From assembly GCA_028869725.1 (NCBI GenBank), contig JAGWRJ010000575.1, forward strand, positions 1 through 8,367: a stretch of DNA of 8,367 bases. Direction: 5' to 3'. Positions 1-6,184 of this stretch are shown here, piece by piece. The notes beneath the pieces were generated by a model. It was given only the letters and a program-made list of their open reading frames with translations, was not told the origin of the DNA and searched no databases. The stretch is from Alphaproteobacteria bacterium. GTDB lineage: Bacteria > Pseudomonadota > Alphaproteobacteria > Micropepsales > Micropepsaceae. The number at the start of each line of letters is the position of its first letter. Within the stretch, counting starts at the first letter, position 1. The position numbers were made by a program, and so were the translations under genes.

Positions 1-249
1 AGGATCTGTTCCTAGTACGAGAGGACCGGAACGGACGCACCTCTGGTGGACCGGTTGTGGCGCCAGCTGCATTGCCGGGTAGCTAAGTGCGGAATAGATA
101 ACCGCTGAAAGCATCTAAGCGGGAAACTAACCTCAAAACCAGGTTTCGCTTGAGAGCCGTGGAAGACTACCACGTCGATAGGCCAGGCGTGTAAGTGCAG
201 CAATGCATTGAGCTTACTGGTCCTAATCGCTCGATTGAAATGCTTGAAC
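1..249 (+). rRNA. rrl: 23S ribosomal RNA, 3' end (partial)
   Basis: This is the 3' terminal part of the large-subunit rRNA; the gene starts outside the window. The universal sarcin-ricin loop AGTACGAGAGGACC lies at 14-27. It is the site where elongation factors contact the ribosome. The domain VI sequence that follows (GAAAGCATCTAAGCGGGAAA near 107-126, then TTACTGGTCCTAATCG near 214-229) is typical of bacteria. The 3' end is estimated from TGCTTGAAC at 241-249, which would pair with the unseen 5' end of the mature 23S. It could be off by about ten bases. A 5S gene follows on the same strand. Confidence 0.97.
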
Positions 250-353
250 GCTTTGCACCTCGTTCCATGTCTGGAAACAAGACCAGGCATGTCGCTGCGA
301 ACGCAGCACATTCTAAGATCAAGCTTGAGTGTCTTCACGCCGATGCCGTCTAG

Positions 354-371
354 GCTTCGGTGACCCGAAGC
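354..371 (+). other. Hairpin in the 23S-5S spacer
   Basis: A perfect 7-bp stem (GCTTCGG / CCGAAGC) with a TGAC loop ends 10 bases before the predicted 5S start. A second small stem (GCTGCG AA CGCAGC) sits near 292-305. In rRNA operons such spacer structures commonly guide RNase processing of the precursor. That role is inferred here, not shown. No tRNA gene is present in this spacer. Confidence 0.5.
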
Positions 372-381
372 GTCCTTTGCC

Positions 382-499
382 GGACTGGTGGTCATAGCGG
401 GGGAATTCCACCCGATCCCATTCCGAACTCGGCCGTTAAAGCCCCCAGCGCCTATGGTACTACGTCTCAAGACGTGGGAGAGTCGGTCGCTGCCAGTCC
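382..499 (+). rRNA. rrf: 5S ribosomal RNA
   Basis: The gene is about 118 nt long. Its ends form the terminal helix: GGACTGG at 382-388 pairs with CCAGTCC at 493-499. The internal core includes CCCGATCCCATTCCGAACTC, the strongly conserved loop B/C region of bacterial 5S. The 3' arm GGGAGAGTCGGTCGCTGCC is also typical. It follows the 23S gene on the same strand after a spacer of roughly 130 bases, and a terminator begins about 39 bases downstream. The mature ends may be trimmed by a few bases. Confidence 0.96.
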
Positions 500-537
500 T
501 GCTAAGGACGCTTCAACCCTGCCTCACAAACTTCGAT

Positions 538-571
538 AAAGCCCCGCCTGGGTTCGCCCGAGCGGGGCTTT
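538..571 (+). terminator. Intrinsic terminator of the rRNA operon, probably bidirectional
   Basis: AAAGCCCCGC (538-547) and GCGGGGCTTT (562-571) form a perfect 10-bp inverted repeat around a 14-base centre that contains a further GGGT/GCCC pairing possibility. A-rich sequence precedes the stem and TTTG follows it, so the hairpin has a short U run when read from either strand. It closes the rRNA operon. It also lies about 50 bases beyond the stop codon of the convergent minus-strand CHAP gene, so it probably terminates that transcript too. Confidence 0.88.
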
Positions 572-620
572 GTCGTATCCGGAAGGATCTGGGCTCGGCA
601 TGCTTCATGCCAGAGCGTGG

Positions 621-1304
621 CTATCCGATCAGGAAACCTTTGAGGCGATAAATGTGGCTACCCAGCGCGTGAATGCGCTCGTCCCACACGCGCACCATGC
701 TCCAGTCATTGTTGGGGCTGACATCCACTACCGGCGCATTGACATAGATCCGCCCGTCATTGCCCCAGTTCGCATGATCGACACGCACTTCCCGCGGCGA
801 CACTATCTTTTGCACCACCGCGACGTGCCCCAGGCGAAGCCGTCGTGAACGGGCAAACACCATCACGGCGCCTGGCTTCGGTCGGGTGATTTCGTCATAG
901 AGACCGCGCGCCTTGGCCCACCAGGTCCGGGCATCACCAAAGAGGTCGACGCCGGTCATCGCCCGCGCGAAGGTCACACACTCATAGCGCTTCCTGGTCC
1001 GAATGATCTTTGGGGTGTTGCCCGCGTCCCTGGCCAGCTTGAGCAGCAACGGGGCAGCCAGCCCCTGAATGGCACTATCGGGCTCGTCTAGCCGCGGCAG
1101 CCGCAGACTGAGGTCGTGAGGATTGGCATCCACTGTTACCGACACAATCGGCTGGGGCGCGCTGGCTGCATTCAGCGACAAATCGCCGGCAAGGCGCGGT
1201 GAAATCAGAAGTGGAACGGATGCTGGGGTGGCAGAGGCAGGTGCCGAAGAAAGAAGCCAAAGAGCCGCGAAGGCATAAAGCGCAGGACGGGGGGCTTGGT
1301 GCAT
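621..1304 (-). CDS. Exported CHAP-domain cysteine amidase/peptidase
   Basis: The product is a secreted protein of 227 residues. CHAP domains are papain-like folds that usually cut amide bonds in peptidoglycan peptides. The start is Met at 1304, not a longer upstream option, because AAAGGAG (1310-1316 on the + strand as its complement) lies 5 bases before it and a clear signal peptide follows: MHQAPRPALY, a hydrophobic AFAALWLL stretch, and a likely cut after SAPASA near residue 25. Residues 26-100 are a linker with no recognised domain. The CHAP domain runs from about 105 to 227. Its nucleophile is Cys109 in YECVTFAR, its general base is His160 in LGHVAVV, and Asn179 in DHANW is the likely third residue. 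GDARTWW and PKPGAVMVF are usual CHAP signatures. No cell-wall binding domain is present, so it is probably a housekeeping wall hydrolase and not a phage endolysin. It converges on the rRNA operon. The exact bond it cuts cannot be told. Confidence 0.87.
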   Translation of the reverse strand: MHQAPRPALYAFAALWLLSSAPASATPASVPLLISPRLAGDLSLNAASAPQPIVSVTVDANPHDLSLRLPRLDEPDSAIQGLAAPLLLKLARDAGNTPKIIRTRKRYECVTFARAMTGVDLFGDARTWWAKARGLYDEITRPKPGAVMVFARSRRLRLGHVAVVQKIVSPREVRVDHANWGNDGRIYVNAPVVDVSPNNDWSMVRVWDERIHALGSHIYRLKGFLIG

Positions 1305-1351
1305 TCCAGCTCCTTTGTGTACAAGCGCGGACGCGGAAGATAAGGTCTGTT

Positions 1352-1380
1352 TGTTTACCCTATCGCGTGAATGCTGCCAA
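1352..1380 (-). promoter_or_regulatory. Possible promoter for the CHAP gene
   Basis: Read on the minus strand, TTGGCA (1380-1375) and TAAACA (1357-1352) are separated by 17 bases and lie about 50 bases upstream of the chosen start codon. The -35 match is good and the -10 match is weak (3 of 6). No other nearby pair fits better, but the call rests only on consensus matching. Confidence 0.3.
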
Positions 1381-1577
1381 GACCCTAATGCCATCGCGGC
1401 TTTTCGCGAGAGCCATGCTCGCACGCCAAGCTTGCCAAAAGGTTGACGTGCCGATGATGGATGTACCGGTGCACGTCACGGGAGGGCGGCGTACCTGCGC
1501 GATCGAGCGTCAGAAGCAAAGCGCAGTTATGCACAGATGGGGGGTGCCGGCGCCTGCTCGGCGTCACTGCAGTTTTC

Positions 1578-1645
1578 TGGCGGGCGGATGATGCTGTTGA
1601 TCAGAGCCGTCGTGTTGAACGCGGAGCAGCATCATTCGCCTGCCA
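1578..1645 (+). repeat. Long inverted repeat (19-bp stem, 30-base loop)
   Basis: The left arm TGGCGGGCGGATGATGCTG (1578-1596) and right arm CAGCATCATTCGCCTGCCA (1627-1645) are complementary at 17 of 19 positions. The two exceptions become G-U pairs if the + strand is transcribed, so the RNA stem would be unbroken. Outside the arms the similarity continues (AGTTTT on the left, AAAATT on the right) with a two-base offset. The + strand therefore favours a stable RNA structure. It is not a terminator because no clear T run follows. It could belong to a small RNA, a miniature element or a remnant insertion end. Confidence 0.55.
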
Positions 1646-1880
1646 AAATTGTGGGCCGTCCATATCCTGCCGAAGGATAGATTTGGGGACCGGTTGATGT
1701 CCTCGGTGGGCTCGCGTCCTCGCATGCGACCTGAGGCCATACCGACTGCATGGCGCATCAAGCACAAGTCTGCTGGTCTCAGGTTTGGCTTGTGAGCTGG
1801 CCCAGTAAACAGAGAGCAGGCATGTGACCAGATTGGCGGGTCCTGCCTGCACGGCGTTGGCAGTCGCGCCAAGCCGCTCC

Positions 1881-1907
1881 GCCCGCAGCCCGTCACGGGC
1901 TGCGGGC
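1881..1907 (-). terminator. GC-rich hairpin after the Met/His-repeat gene
   Basis: GCCCGCAGCCCG and CGGGCTGCGGGC form a perfect 12-bp inverted repeat with a 3-base centre, starting 15 bases beyond the stop codon of the minus-strand gene that ends at 1923. Its position suits a transcription terminator or a 3'-end stabilising structure. No T run follows on the minus strand (GGAGCGG comes next), so it does not fit the classical intrinsic type and may only stabilise the mRNA. Confidence 0.5.
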
Positions 1908-1922
1908 AGAACTGGCTTACAG

Positions 1923-2387
1923 TCAGGCGGTCGGCGTGATCTTGCCGGTAGGCGTAATCATAAGATTTTGGGTTTTGCCCGCCTTTACGGCAGTGGCCAT
2001 GATGTTCATGCCCTTTGGGTGTACCGCGGTGATGCCGCGATAACCCGCAGCCTCCAGAAGATTGAGTGCCTGCACGACGCGTTCACCTGTGCTGGCCGAT
2101 GTCTTGTGCCAGGCGGTCTTATGCATCGCCCACTTGCTCGTCTTCGCCTTGTGCCAGGCCTTGTGGGACATCGCTTCATGCGTCATCGCTTTGGATGCTG
2201 CAGCTTTCGTGGCCATGGCTTTGTGGGCCATGTCTTTGGTTGCTGTCTGCGTGGCGGTGGTGTGCGCCATTGCCTTGGCCTGCATAGCCGAATGCTGCAT
2301 CTGGTCTTTCGCTGCAGATGTCGCGGCCAAAGCCGTTGCCGAACTCAGCAAGAGCGCCGAGGCAACCGCGAGTGAAAGCTTGCCCAT
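1923..2387 (-). CDS. Exported Met/His/Lys/Ala-repeat protein with PepSY-like C-terminus
   Basis: The product is a small exported protein of 154 residues whose function I do not recognise. Two ATG codons are adjacent. The second, at 2387, is chosen because it sits 6 bases from a perfect AAGGAGG (2394-2400), while the first is only 3 bases away. A signal peptide covers residues 1-21 (MGKLSLAV, a hydrophobic core, likely cut after ATALA). Residues 30-97 are low-complexity, with eight His (32, 42, 55, 70, 75, 79, 89, 94), about as many Met, several Trp, and many Lys and Ala. They fall in loose units such as KAMTH, EAMSH, KAWHK, AMHK and TAWHK. Residues 103-152 look like a single PepSY-type unit: VVQALNLLEAAGY, then ITAV, a hydrophobic strand, and ITPTGKI. 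Regular Met and His side chains could bind copper or another soft metal in the periplasm. That is inferred from composition only. An acid- or stress-related structural role is an alternative. Confidence 0.78.
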   Translation of the reverse strand: MGKLSLAVASALLLSSATALAATSAAKDQMQHSAMQAKAMAHTTATQTATKDMAHKAMATKAAASKAMTHEAMSHKAWHKAKTSKWAMHKTAWHKTSASTGERVVQALNLLEAAGYRGITAVHPKGMNIMATAVKAGKTQNLMITPTGKITPTA

Positions 2388-2498
2388 CATTATCCTCCTT
2401 GTCTCAGGCCGGACCACTCCGACCTGGGTTGATAAGGAAATGACACACTCAAATGATTGCTCCCTGTCGCCGACATGAATTTCAGGAAATGAATCAAC

Positions 2499-3779
2499 CT
2501 AGATGCCGTGCATTGCCTGCTCGAGGTCGGCGATGAGGTCGTCGACATGCTCAATGCCCACCGACAGGCGGATCAGTCCCTGGCCAACGCCAATGGCCTT
2601 GCGCTCCTCCTCCCCCAGTCCGGAGAGCACCGTGGTGGCGGGATGGCAGGCGAGCGACTCAGTGCCCCCGAGGCTGACCGCAAGCTTGACAATCTTCAGA
2701 CGGTCCAGGATGGCAAAGGCGCGTGCGCGCGAGCCGACATCGAAGGCCATCAACGTGCCAGGCCCCGTACACTGTGCGTCGTAGATCCGGCGCTGTGCGC
2801 TGCCGGGTTTGGCCAGTGCCGGAAAGTGCACTGCCTCGACCTCTGTGCGCTGGCTGAGCCAGCGGGCAATCGTGGTGGCGTTTTCTGCTGCCCGAGACAT
2901 GCGCAGGATCAGTGTCTCGAGGCTTCGTGTCAGCATCCAGCAGGAGTGCGGATCAAGCGATGCACCGAGCAGCGGACGCAAGGCTCTGACCGGGGTCATT
3001 GCAGCTTTGTTACCAAGCACGCCGCCGGCGATGAGATCACTGTGGCCCCCCACATATTTGGTCAGTGAGTAGATCGACAGATCCGCACCGAGGGCCAGTG
3101 GCTTTTGAAACAGCGGTCCCATCAGCGTGTTGTCGACCGCCACGATGGGCCTACGGCCCTGACGCTGCTCGCTGGCCGCAGCGCATGCGACTGCAGCAGC
3201 AATATCGGCGAGCCCGGTCAACGGATTGGCCGGCGTCTCCAGAAATACCAGGGCAAGCCTGCCGAGTTTTTCCGCCTCGAGGAAGGCCCGTTCCAGAGCC
3301 TCCGGATGTGCCGGATCGGCGATGGTATGCGAACGGATGCCGAATTGCGGCAGGATCGTGTGAAATAGCGCGTCGGTGCCGCCATAAAGAGGCTGGCTGA
3401 AGAGGATGACGTCACCGGGCCGGCAATGGGCAAGTGCGGTTGTTGTTATCGCTGCCATACCACTTGCGAACACGGCTCCGACCTCGGCGCTTTCCAAGAC
3501 AGCGAGCCGTTCTTCGACGATCTGGGCATTGGGGTGGTTGTAGCGGGCATAGACAAGGCCGCCTGCCGAATCGATTTTGCCTGCAGTGCGCCCGGTGGCG
3601 ATGTCGAAGAATTCGCGCCCGGCGTCGGCGCTGGGAAAGGTAAAGGTCGACGTCAGGAATACCGGCGGCTTGACCGAACCTTCGGAGAGGGCAGGATCGT
3701 AGCCGTAGCCGAGCATCAAGGTTTCCGGATGCAGGCCATGATTGCCGATGCTGGTCCGGCGGTAGCCTTCGTTGCTCAT
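2499..3779 (-). CDS. PLP-dependent cystathionine gamma-synthase / methionine gamma-lyase family enzyme
   Basis: The product is a cytosolic enzyme of 426 residues in the Cys/Met-metabolism PLP family (fold type I). Members form or break the C-gamma to sulfur bond in homocysteine, cystathionine or methionine metabolism. Lys241 in SLTKYVGGHSD is the cofactor Schiff-base lysine, and Asp216 in VAVDNT contacts the PLP ring nitrogen. SGMAA (106-110) binds the phosphate. Tyr77 and Arg79 in VYARYNHPN are supplied across the dimer to the neighbouring active site, and Tyr132 in LYGGT stacks on PLP. ETPANP (181-186) and IRLSVGIE (403-410) are further family signatures. It is somewhat longer than the usual 380-400 residues because of about 20 extra N-terminal residues and an insertion near 60-75 before the YARY motif. 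Position 134 is Gly where well-studied methionine gamma-lyases have a reactive Cys, so a synthase or broad-specificity lyase is as likely. The ribosome binding site is weak (ACAGG). No other methionine gene is adjacent, so I give no symbol. Confidence 0.92.
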   Translation of the reverse strand: MSNEGYRRTSIGNHGLHPETLMLGYGYDPALSEGSVKPPVFLTSTFTFPSADAGREFFDIATGRTAGKIDSAGGLVYARYNHPNAQIVEERLAVLESAEVGAVFASGMAAITTTALAHCRPGDVILFSQPLYGGTDALFHTILPQFGIRSHTIADPAHPEALERAFLEAEKLGRLALVFLETPANPLTGLADIAAAVACAAASEQRQGRRPIVAVDNTLMGPLFQKPLALGADLSIYSLTKYVGGHSDLIAGGVLGNKAAMTPVRALRPLLGASLDPHSCWMLTRSLETLILRMSRAAENATTIARWLSQRTEVEAVHFPALAKPGSAQRRIYDAQCTGPGTLMAFDVGSRARAFAILDRLKIVKLAVSLGGTESLACHPATTVLSGLGEEERKAIGVGQGLIRLSVGIEHVDDLIADLEQAMHGI

Positions 3780-4135
3780 GGACGTACCTGTGGCTGGGGT
3801 GACGGCGCGATGATGCGACTCCGTGCAGCGCCTCTCCAGACGTCACGTCAAATAACAACAAGCTGAAAGATCGAAATCATGGATGTAGAATTGTGTTTTC
3901 CGGCTGCGCACCATACATCGCCCTAAGTTGCCCGCCGGTACGGGATCGCCCGATCCGGGCGGCAAGTGGCCTCAAGATCCTGGACACGTGGGACGTCGCG
4001 TTCAGCATGCCGTTTGCGCCCGGTCGCAGGCCATGAAAATTCCGGTCCGGGCAGGTGAGGGGGTGGACAGGTTCCTGGCGATGTCCTATATCCGCCCACC
4101 TTTCGTGGGCTTAACACAGCCATTGCGAAACATGA
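3780..4135. other. Divergent intergenic region between the PLP enzyme gene and tRNA(fMet)
   Basis: This 356-base gap must hold the minus-strand promoter of the PLP enzyme gene and the + strand promoter of the tRNA. Near 3841-3850 is CGTCACGTCA, part of a GACGTCACGTC stretch with overlapping half-palindromes that could be an operator. An imperfect inverted repeat at 3928-3965 has TTGCC / GGCAA ends and a perfect GGATCG CC CGATCC core, making a GC-rich structure. I looked on the minus strand for the SAM-II (metA) riboswitch pattern found upstream of many alphaproteobacterial methionine genes and did not find it. No gene is supported here. Confidence 0.45.
4064..4092 (+). promoter_or_regulatory. 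Likely promoter of tRNA(fMet)
   Basis: TGGACA at 4064-4069 and TATATC at 4087-4092 have 17-base spacing and lie about 45 bases upstream of the tRNA. Transcription would start near 4099. The leader overlaps a perfect 6-bp hairpin (GCCCAC CTTTC GTGGGC, 4094-4110), which may mark a processing site or a promoter-proximal structure. The gene needs its own promoter because the rRNA terminator and three opposing genes lie between it and the rRNA operon. Confidence 0.5.
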
Positions 4136-4212
<77 letters not shown>

Positions 4213-4248
4213 GTTTTGTTATAACTCGCTCGAAATTGTGATTTGACC

Positions 4249-4290
4249 AAAGGCTGCCCAGGTTAAGTTACTGGGCAGCCTTTGTTTTTT
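4249..4290 (+). terminator. Intrinsic terminator of tRNA(fMet)
   Basis: AAAGGCTGCCCAG (4249-4261) and CTGGGCAGCCTTT (4271-4283) form a perfect 13-bp inverted repeat with a 9-base loop, followed by GTTTTTT. This is the strongest intrinsic terminator in the window. It lies 37 bases after the tRNA CCA and shows that the tRNA is a complete, separately transcribed unit. Confidence 0.95.
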
Positions 4291-4344
4291 ATTCTTAGGC
4301 GGCAACAATAAGACTGCTCGGGTTTGGTGACCTTTCCAACTTAA

Positions 4345-4887
4345 TGCGGCAGTATCGGAGCCGAAGGCGGGCTCGAGATAGAGGGCAACACCCACCGGAC
4401 TCGTATAGGCATCGGCGAGGCGGTCCTCCTTGGGAGCGCCGCGCTCGCGCTCGGCCGCGATAGCCCAGGTCCTGCAGAAGGCGGAATATGTATTCCCATC
4501 CGCATGCCCGACGAGCGGATCTGCGCGCCTATAGCATACCCCGCAAGGTATTTTCGCGACAATCGCGCCCTTGAGTGCATGGGCGCATTGGCGAACGTTC
4601 TCGATCAGTGGGGGGAGACGGCATGACGGTTGCGGTACCCCGGATTTCGCCTGGCATGCGCTGCGAGGCGGCTGCGGGGCCTTCTTCCTCCTATGAGTTC
4701 AGCCGGGCCTCCGCTGCCCAGCCGCGCTGTATGAGCAGCGCCAATCTCATGAGGGATTAAGCCGATGCTTCCTACCGATGACACATTGCGGCCGACAAAA
4801 CGCCGGCTAGGTGCTGCCGCTCTGGTGGCTGCGGCCGCACTTGCCGTCGCGGCCCACGGGGAGGACGCCGGAAAGAATTCTAACTAA
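4345..4887 (+). pseudogene. Possible remnant of a small truncated operon
   Basis: Three + strand open frames follow each other like an operon. The first runs open from 4345 to TGA at 4624-4626 with no plausible start near its beginning, as in a gene that has lost its 5' part. The second starts with ATG at 4623, overlapping that stop as ATGA, is preceded by GGGGGAG, and ends at 4760 (45 residues). The third starts at ATG 4765 behind GAGGG and ends at 4887 (40 residues). It begins with charged residues, then RRLGAAALVAAAALAVAA, like a signal peptide or membrane anchor, and then stops abruptly in the AT-rich patch. I recognise no family in any of them. Open frames of this length also occur by chance in GC-rich DNA, so the call is tentative. 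Confidence 0.2.
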
Positions 4888-4924
4888 TTCATTTTATTGG
4901 TGTTTCTGTGGAAAGCTCAGCCCT

Positions 4925-4948
4925 GGTCCTAACGTCGGTCCTAACATG
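4925..4948 (+). repeat. Two-copy 12-base tandem repeat
   Basis: GGTCCTAACGTC is followed directly by GGTCCTAACATG, two 12-base units that agree at 10 positions. The repeat lies next to the AT-rich patch downstream of the possible gene remnants. It is too short to assign a role and could be a protein binding site or a scar of slippage. Confidence 0.4.
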
Positions 4949-5037
4949 CGACGAGGTCGCTGGGCCGCGAGGCGCCAATGGCAGGCCTTATCCGGCCTTC
5001 TACAGCAGTGTCTGTCGATCGCCTTCTGCTAGCTGGT

Positions 5038-6114
5038 TCACCCGTGTCCGTGGCGATGGTGCAAATCCGGAAAATGTGCATGGTCGTGGACGAGAGGGGC
5101 ATGGCGGTGACGGTGGGTGTGCGGCTCGCCCACGGGAGCATCCAGCCCATGTGGGTGCCGATGATGCGCATCATGGACGTGCCGGTGTTCATGCTCCATC
5201 GCTTCATGATGGTGCTCGTGATGATGCCGCTCGACGAGATGCAGATAGAGGCCGACGCCCATGAGTATGGCTGCAGCGCCGAGCCTGGGACTGAACGGCT
5301 CTGAGAGCAAAATCACGGCCAGCGCTGTGCCGATGAATGGCGCTGTCGAGAAATACGCCCCTGTCCGCGCGCTTCCAAGATAGCGCAAGGCGAAGACGAA
5401 CAGCACCAGCGACACGCCATAGGCGAAGAAGCCCAGGGCCGCGGCACCTGCGAGGGCAGGCAAGGCGGGCAAATGGGCGCCCATGGCGAGCGCCAGCGCG
5501 AGGTTGACGCTGCCGGCGACAAGCCCCTTCACGGAGGTGATCTGGACCGGATCGGCACCGGACAATTTGCGGGTGAGATTGTTGTCGATACCCCACGCAA
5601 GACACGCGCCCGCAATCAGCGGCGCTCCCCATCCGAAGCCGGACGGTCCACCCTGCCACGATAGAATGATCGCGCCTGCCAGGATCGAAAGCGCACCGAT
5701 GAGGATGCGCCGGTCCACATTCTCACGGAATACGGTCCAGGCGATGGCCATGGTGGACAGGCCCTCGAGATTGAGCAGCAGCGAGGCGGACGAGGCCGTG
5801 GTCGATTCCAGGCCCAGCATCAGCAGAACCGGACCCGCGACGCCGCCGCTCAGAACAACCAGTCCAAGCCACGGCATGTCCGCTTTGCGCAACGGGGCCT
5901 CCGATTGCCGCACAGATGAGAGCCGTCGCAGGAGCTGCAATCCGGCAAGGCCGATACCCGAACCAAGATACAGAAGCCCCGCCAGTAGCCAGGGATTGAC
6001 GCCGTCGCCGAGCAGAAGCTTGGCGAATGGCGTACTGGCGCCGAAGAGCGCGGCCGAGGTGAGTGCCAGTGGCGCCCCGGGCCAGAAAATCGCTCGCTCG
6101 GACGTCTGTTCCAT
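5038..6114 (-). CDS. DMT/EamA-family transporter with histidine-rich C-terminal tail
   Basis: The product is an inner-membrane carrier of 358 residues. About ten hydrophobic segments fill residues 12-292 as two EamA repeats. Repeat one (about 13-151) ends FRENVDRR then a glycine-rich helix. Repeat two (about 163-291) contains GSARTGAYFSTAPFIG and SEPFSPRLGAAAILMGVGLY, the usual family endings. Family members export or import small metabolites, amino acids or metallophores. From residue 292 the protein runs into a cytosolic or periplasmic tail of 67 residues with about 26 His, including ERHHHEHHHEAMEHEH, EPHTHRHRH and PDLHHRHGHG, which should bind divalent metals. I recall similar tails in proteobacterial homologues. 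The start at 6114 is firm because an in-frame TAA lies 12 bases upstream, although no good ribosome binding site is seen. It is the last gene of the operon, 70 bases after the ATP-grasp gene. The cargo is unknown. Confidence 0.9.
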   Translation of the reverse strand: MEQTSERAIFWPGAPLALTSAALFGASTPFAKLLLGDGVNPWLLAGLLYLGSGIGLAGLQLLRRLSSVRQSEAPLRKADMPWLGLVVLSGGVAGPVLLMLGLESTTASSASLLLNLEGLSTMAIAWTVFRENVDRRILIGALSILAGAIILSWQGGPSGFGWGAPLIAGACLAWGIDNNLTRKLSGADPVQITSVKGLVAGSVNLALALAMGAHLPALPALAGAAALGFFAYGVSLVLFVFALRYLGSARTGAYFSTAPFIGTALAVILLSEPFSPRLGAAAILMGVGLYLHLVERHHHEHHHEAMEHEHRHVHDAHHRHPHGLDAPVGEPHTHRHRHAPLVHDHAHFPDLHHRHGHG

Positions 6115-6184
6115 GGCCGGATGTTAGCGGACCAGACGGAGTATGCCGAGCGCAAAGCGCGGCGCGCCCCATGGGCGGTACGTC

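Larger units (their letters stand above)
1305..1922. other. Intergenic stretch without a convincing gene
   Basis: This 618-base gap lies between two minus-strand genes. Open frames of 60-110 codons exist on both strands, but they overlap each other, lack good ribosome binding sites and show no recognisable domain. I treat them as chance frames. The stretch holds a candidate promoter for the CHAP gene at its left end, a long hairpin at 1578-1645, a small hairpin (TATCCT / AGGATA) at 1663-1679, and a GC-rich terminator-like hairpin at 1881-1907. It could be the remains of a lost gene or small mobile element, or could encode an RNA. No transposase motif is visible. Confidence 0.5.
4291..5037. 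other. 747-base region without a solid gene, possibly decayed
   Basis: Between the tRNA terminator and the stop codon of the transporter gene I see no full-length gene. The left two thirds hold a run of short + strand frames (see the separate entry). Around 4875-4916 the base composition turns clearly AT-rich (TTCTAACTAATTCATTTTATTG), unlike the flanks, and a 12-base tandem repeat follows at 4925-4948. A 5-bp hairpin (AGGCC TTATCC GGCCT, 4983-4998) lies past the end of the transporter gene but is too weak to call a terminator. The 3' side of a tRNA is a common integration spot. I searched by eye for a second copy of the tRNA 3' end and found none. Confidence 0.45.

Noticed and set aside
12..470. 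Open frame of 152 codons on the minus strand across 23S, spacer and 5S
   Set aside because: It lies antisense to clear rRNA genes, shows no domain, and the rRNA explains the sequence.
1564..1896. Minus-strand frames of 83-110 codons in the 1305-1922 gap
   Set aside because: They overlap each other, have no good ribosome binding site, and their products show no domain or transposase motif.
1824..2375. + strand frame of 183 codons
   Set aside because: It is antisense to the repeat protein, which has a signal peptide and a perfect ribosome binding site. The frame's own Gly/Cys/Arg-rich product reflects the complementary repeats.
3780..3910. SAM-II riboswitch upstream of the PLP enzyme gene
   Set aside because: The characteristic conserved pseudoknot bases could not be found in the minus-strand leader.
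4978..5304. + strand frame rich in Met and Val (108 codons)
   Set aside because: It is the mirror of the His-rich tail: CAT and CAC codons read as ATG and GTG on the other strand.
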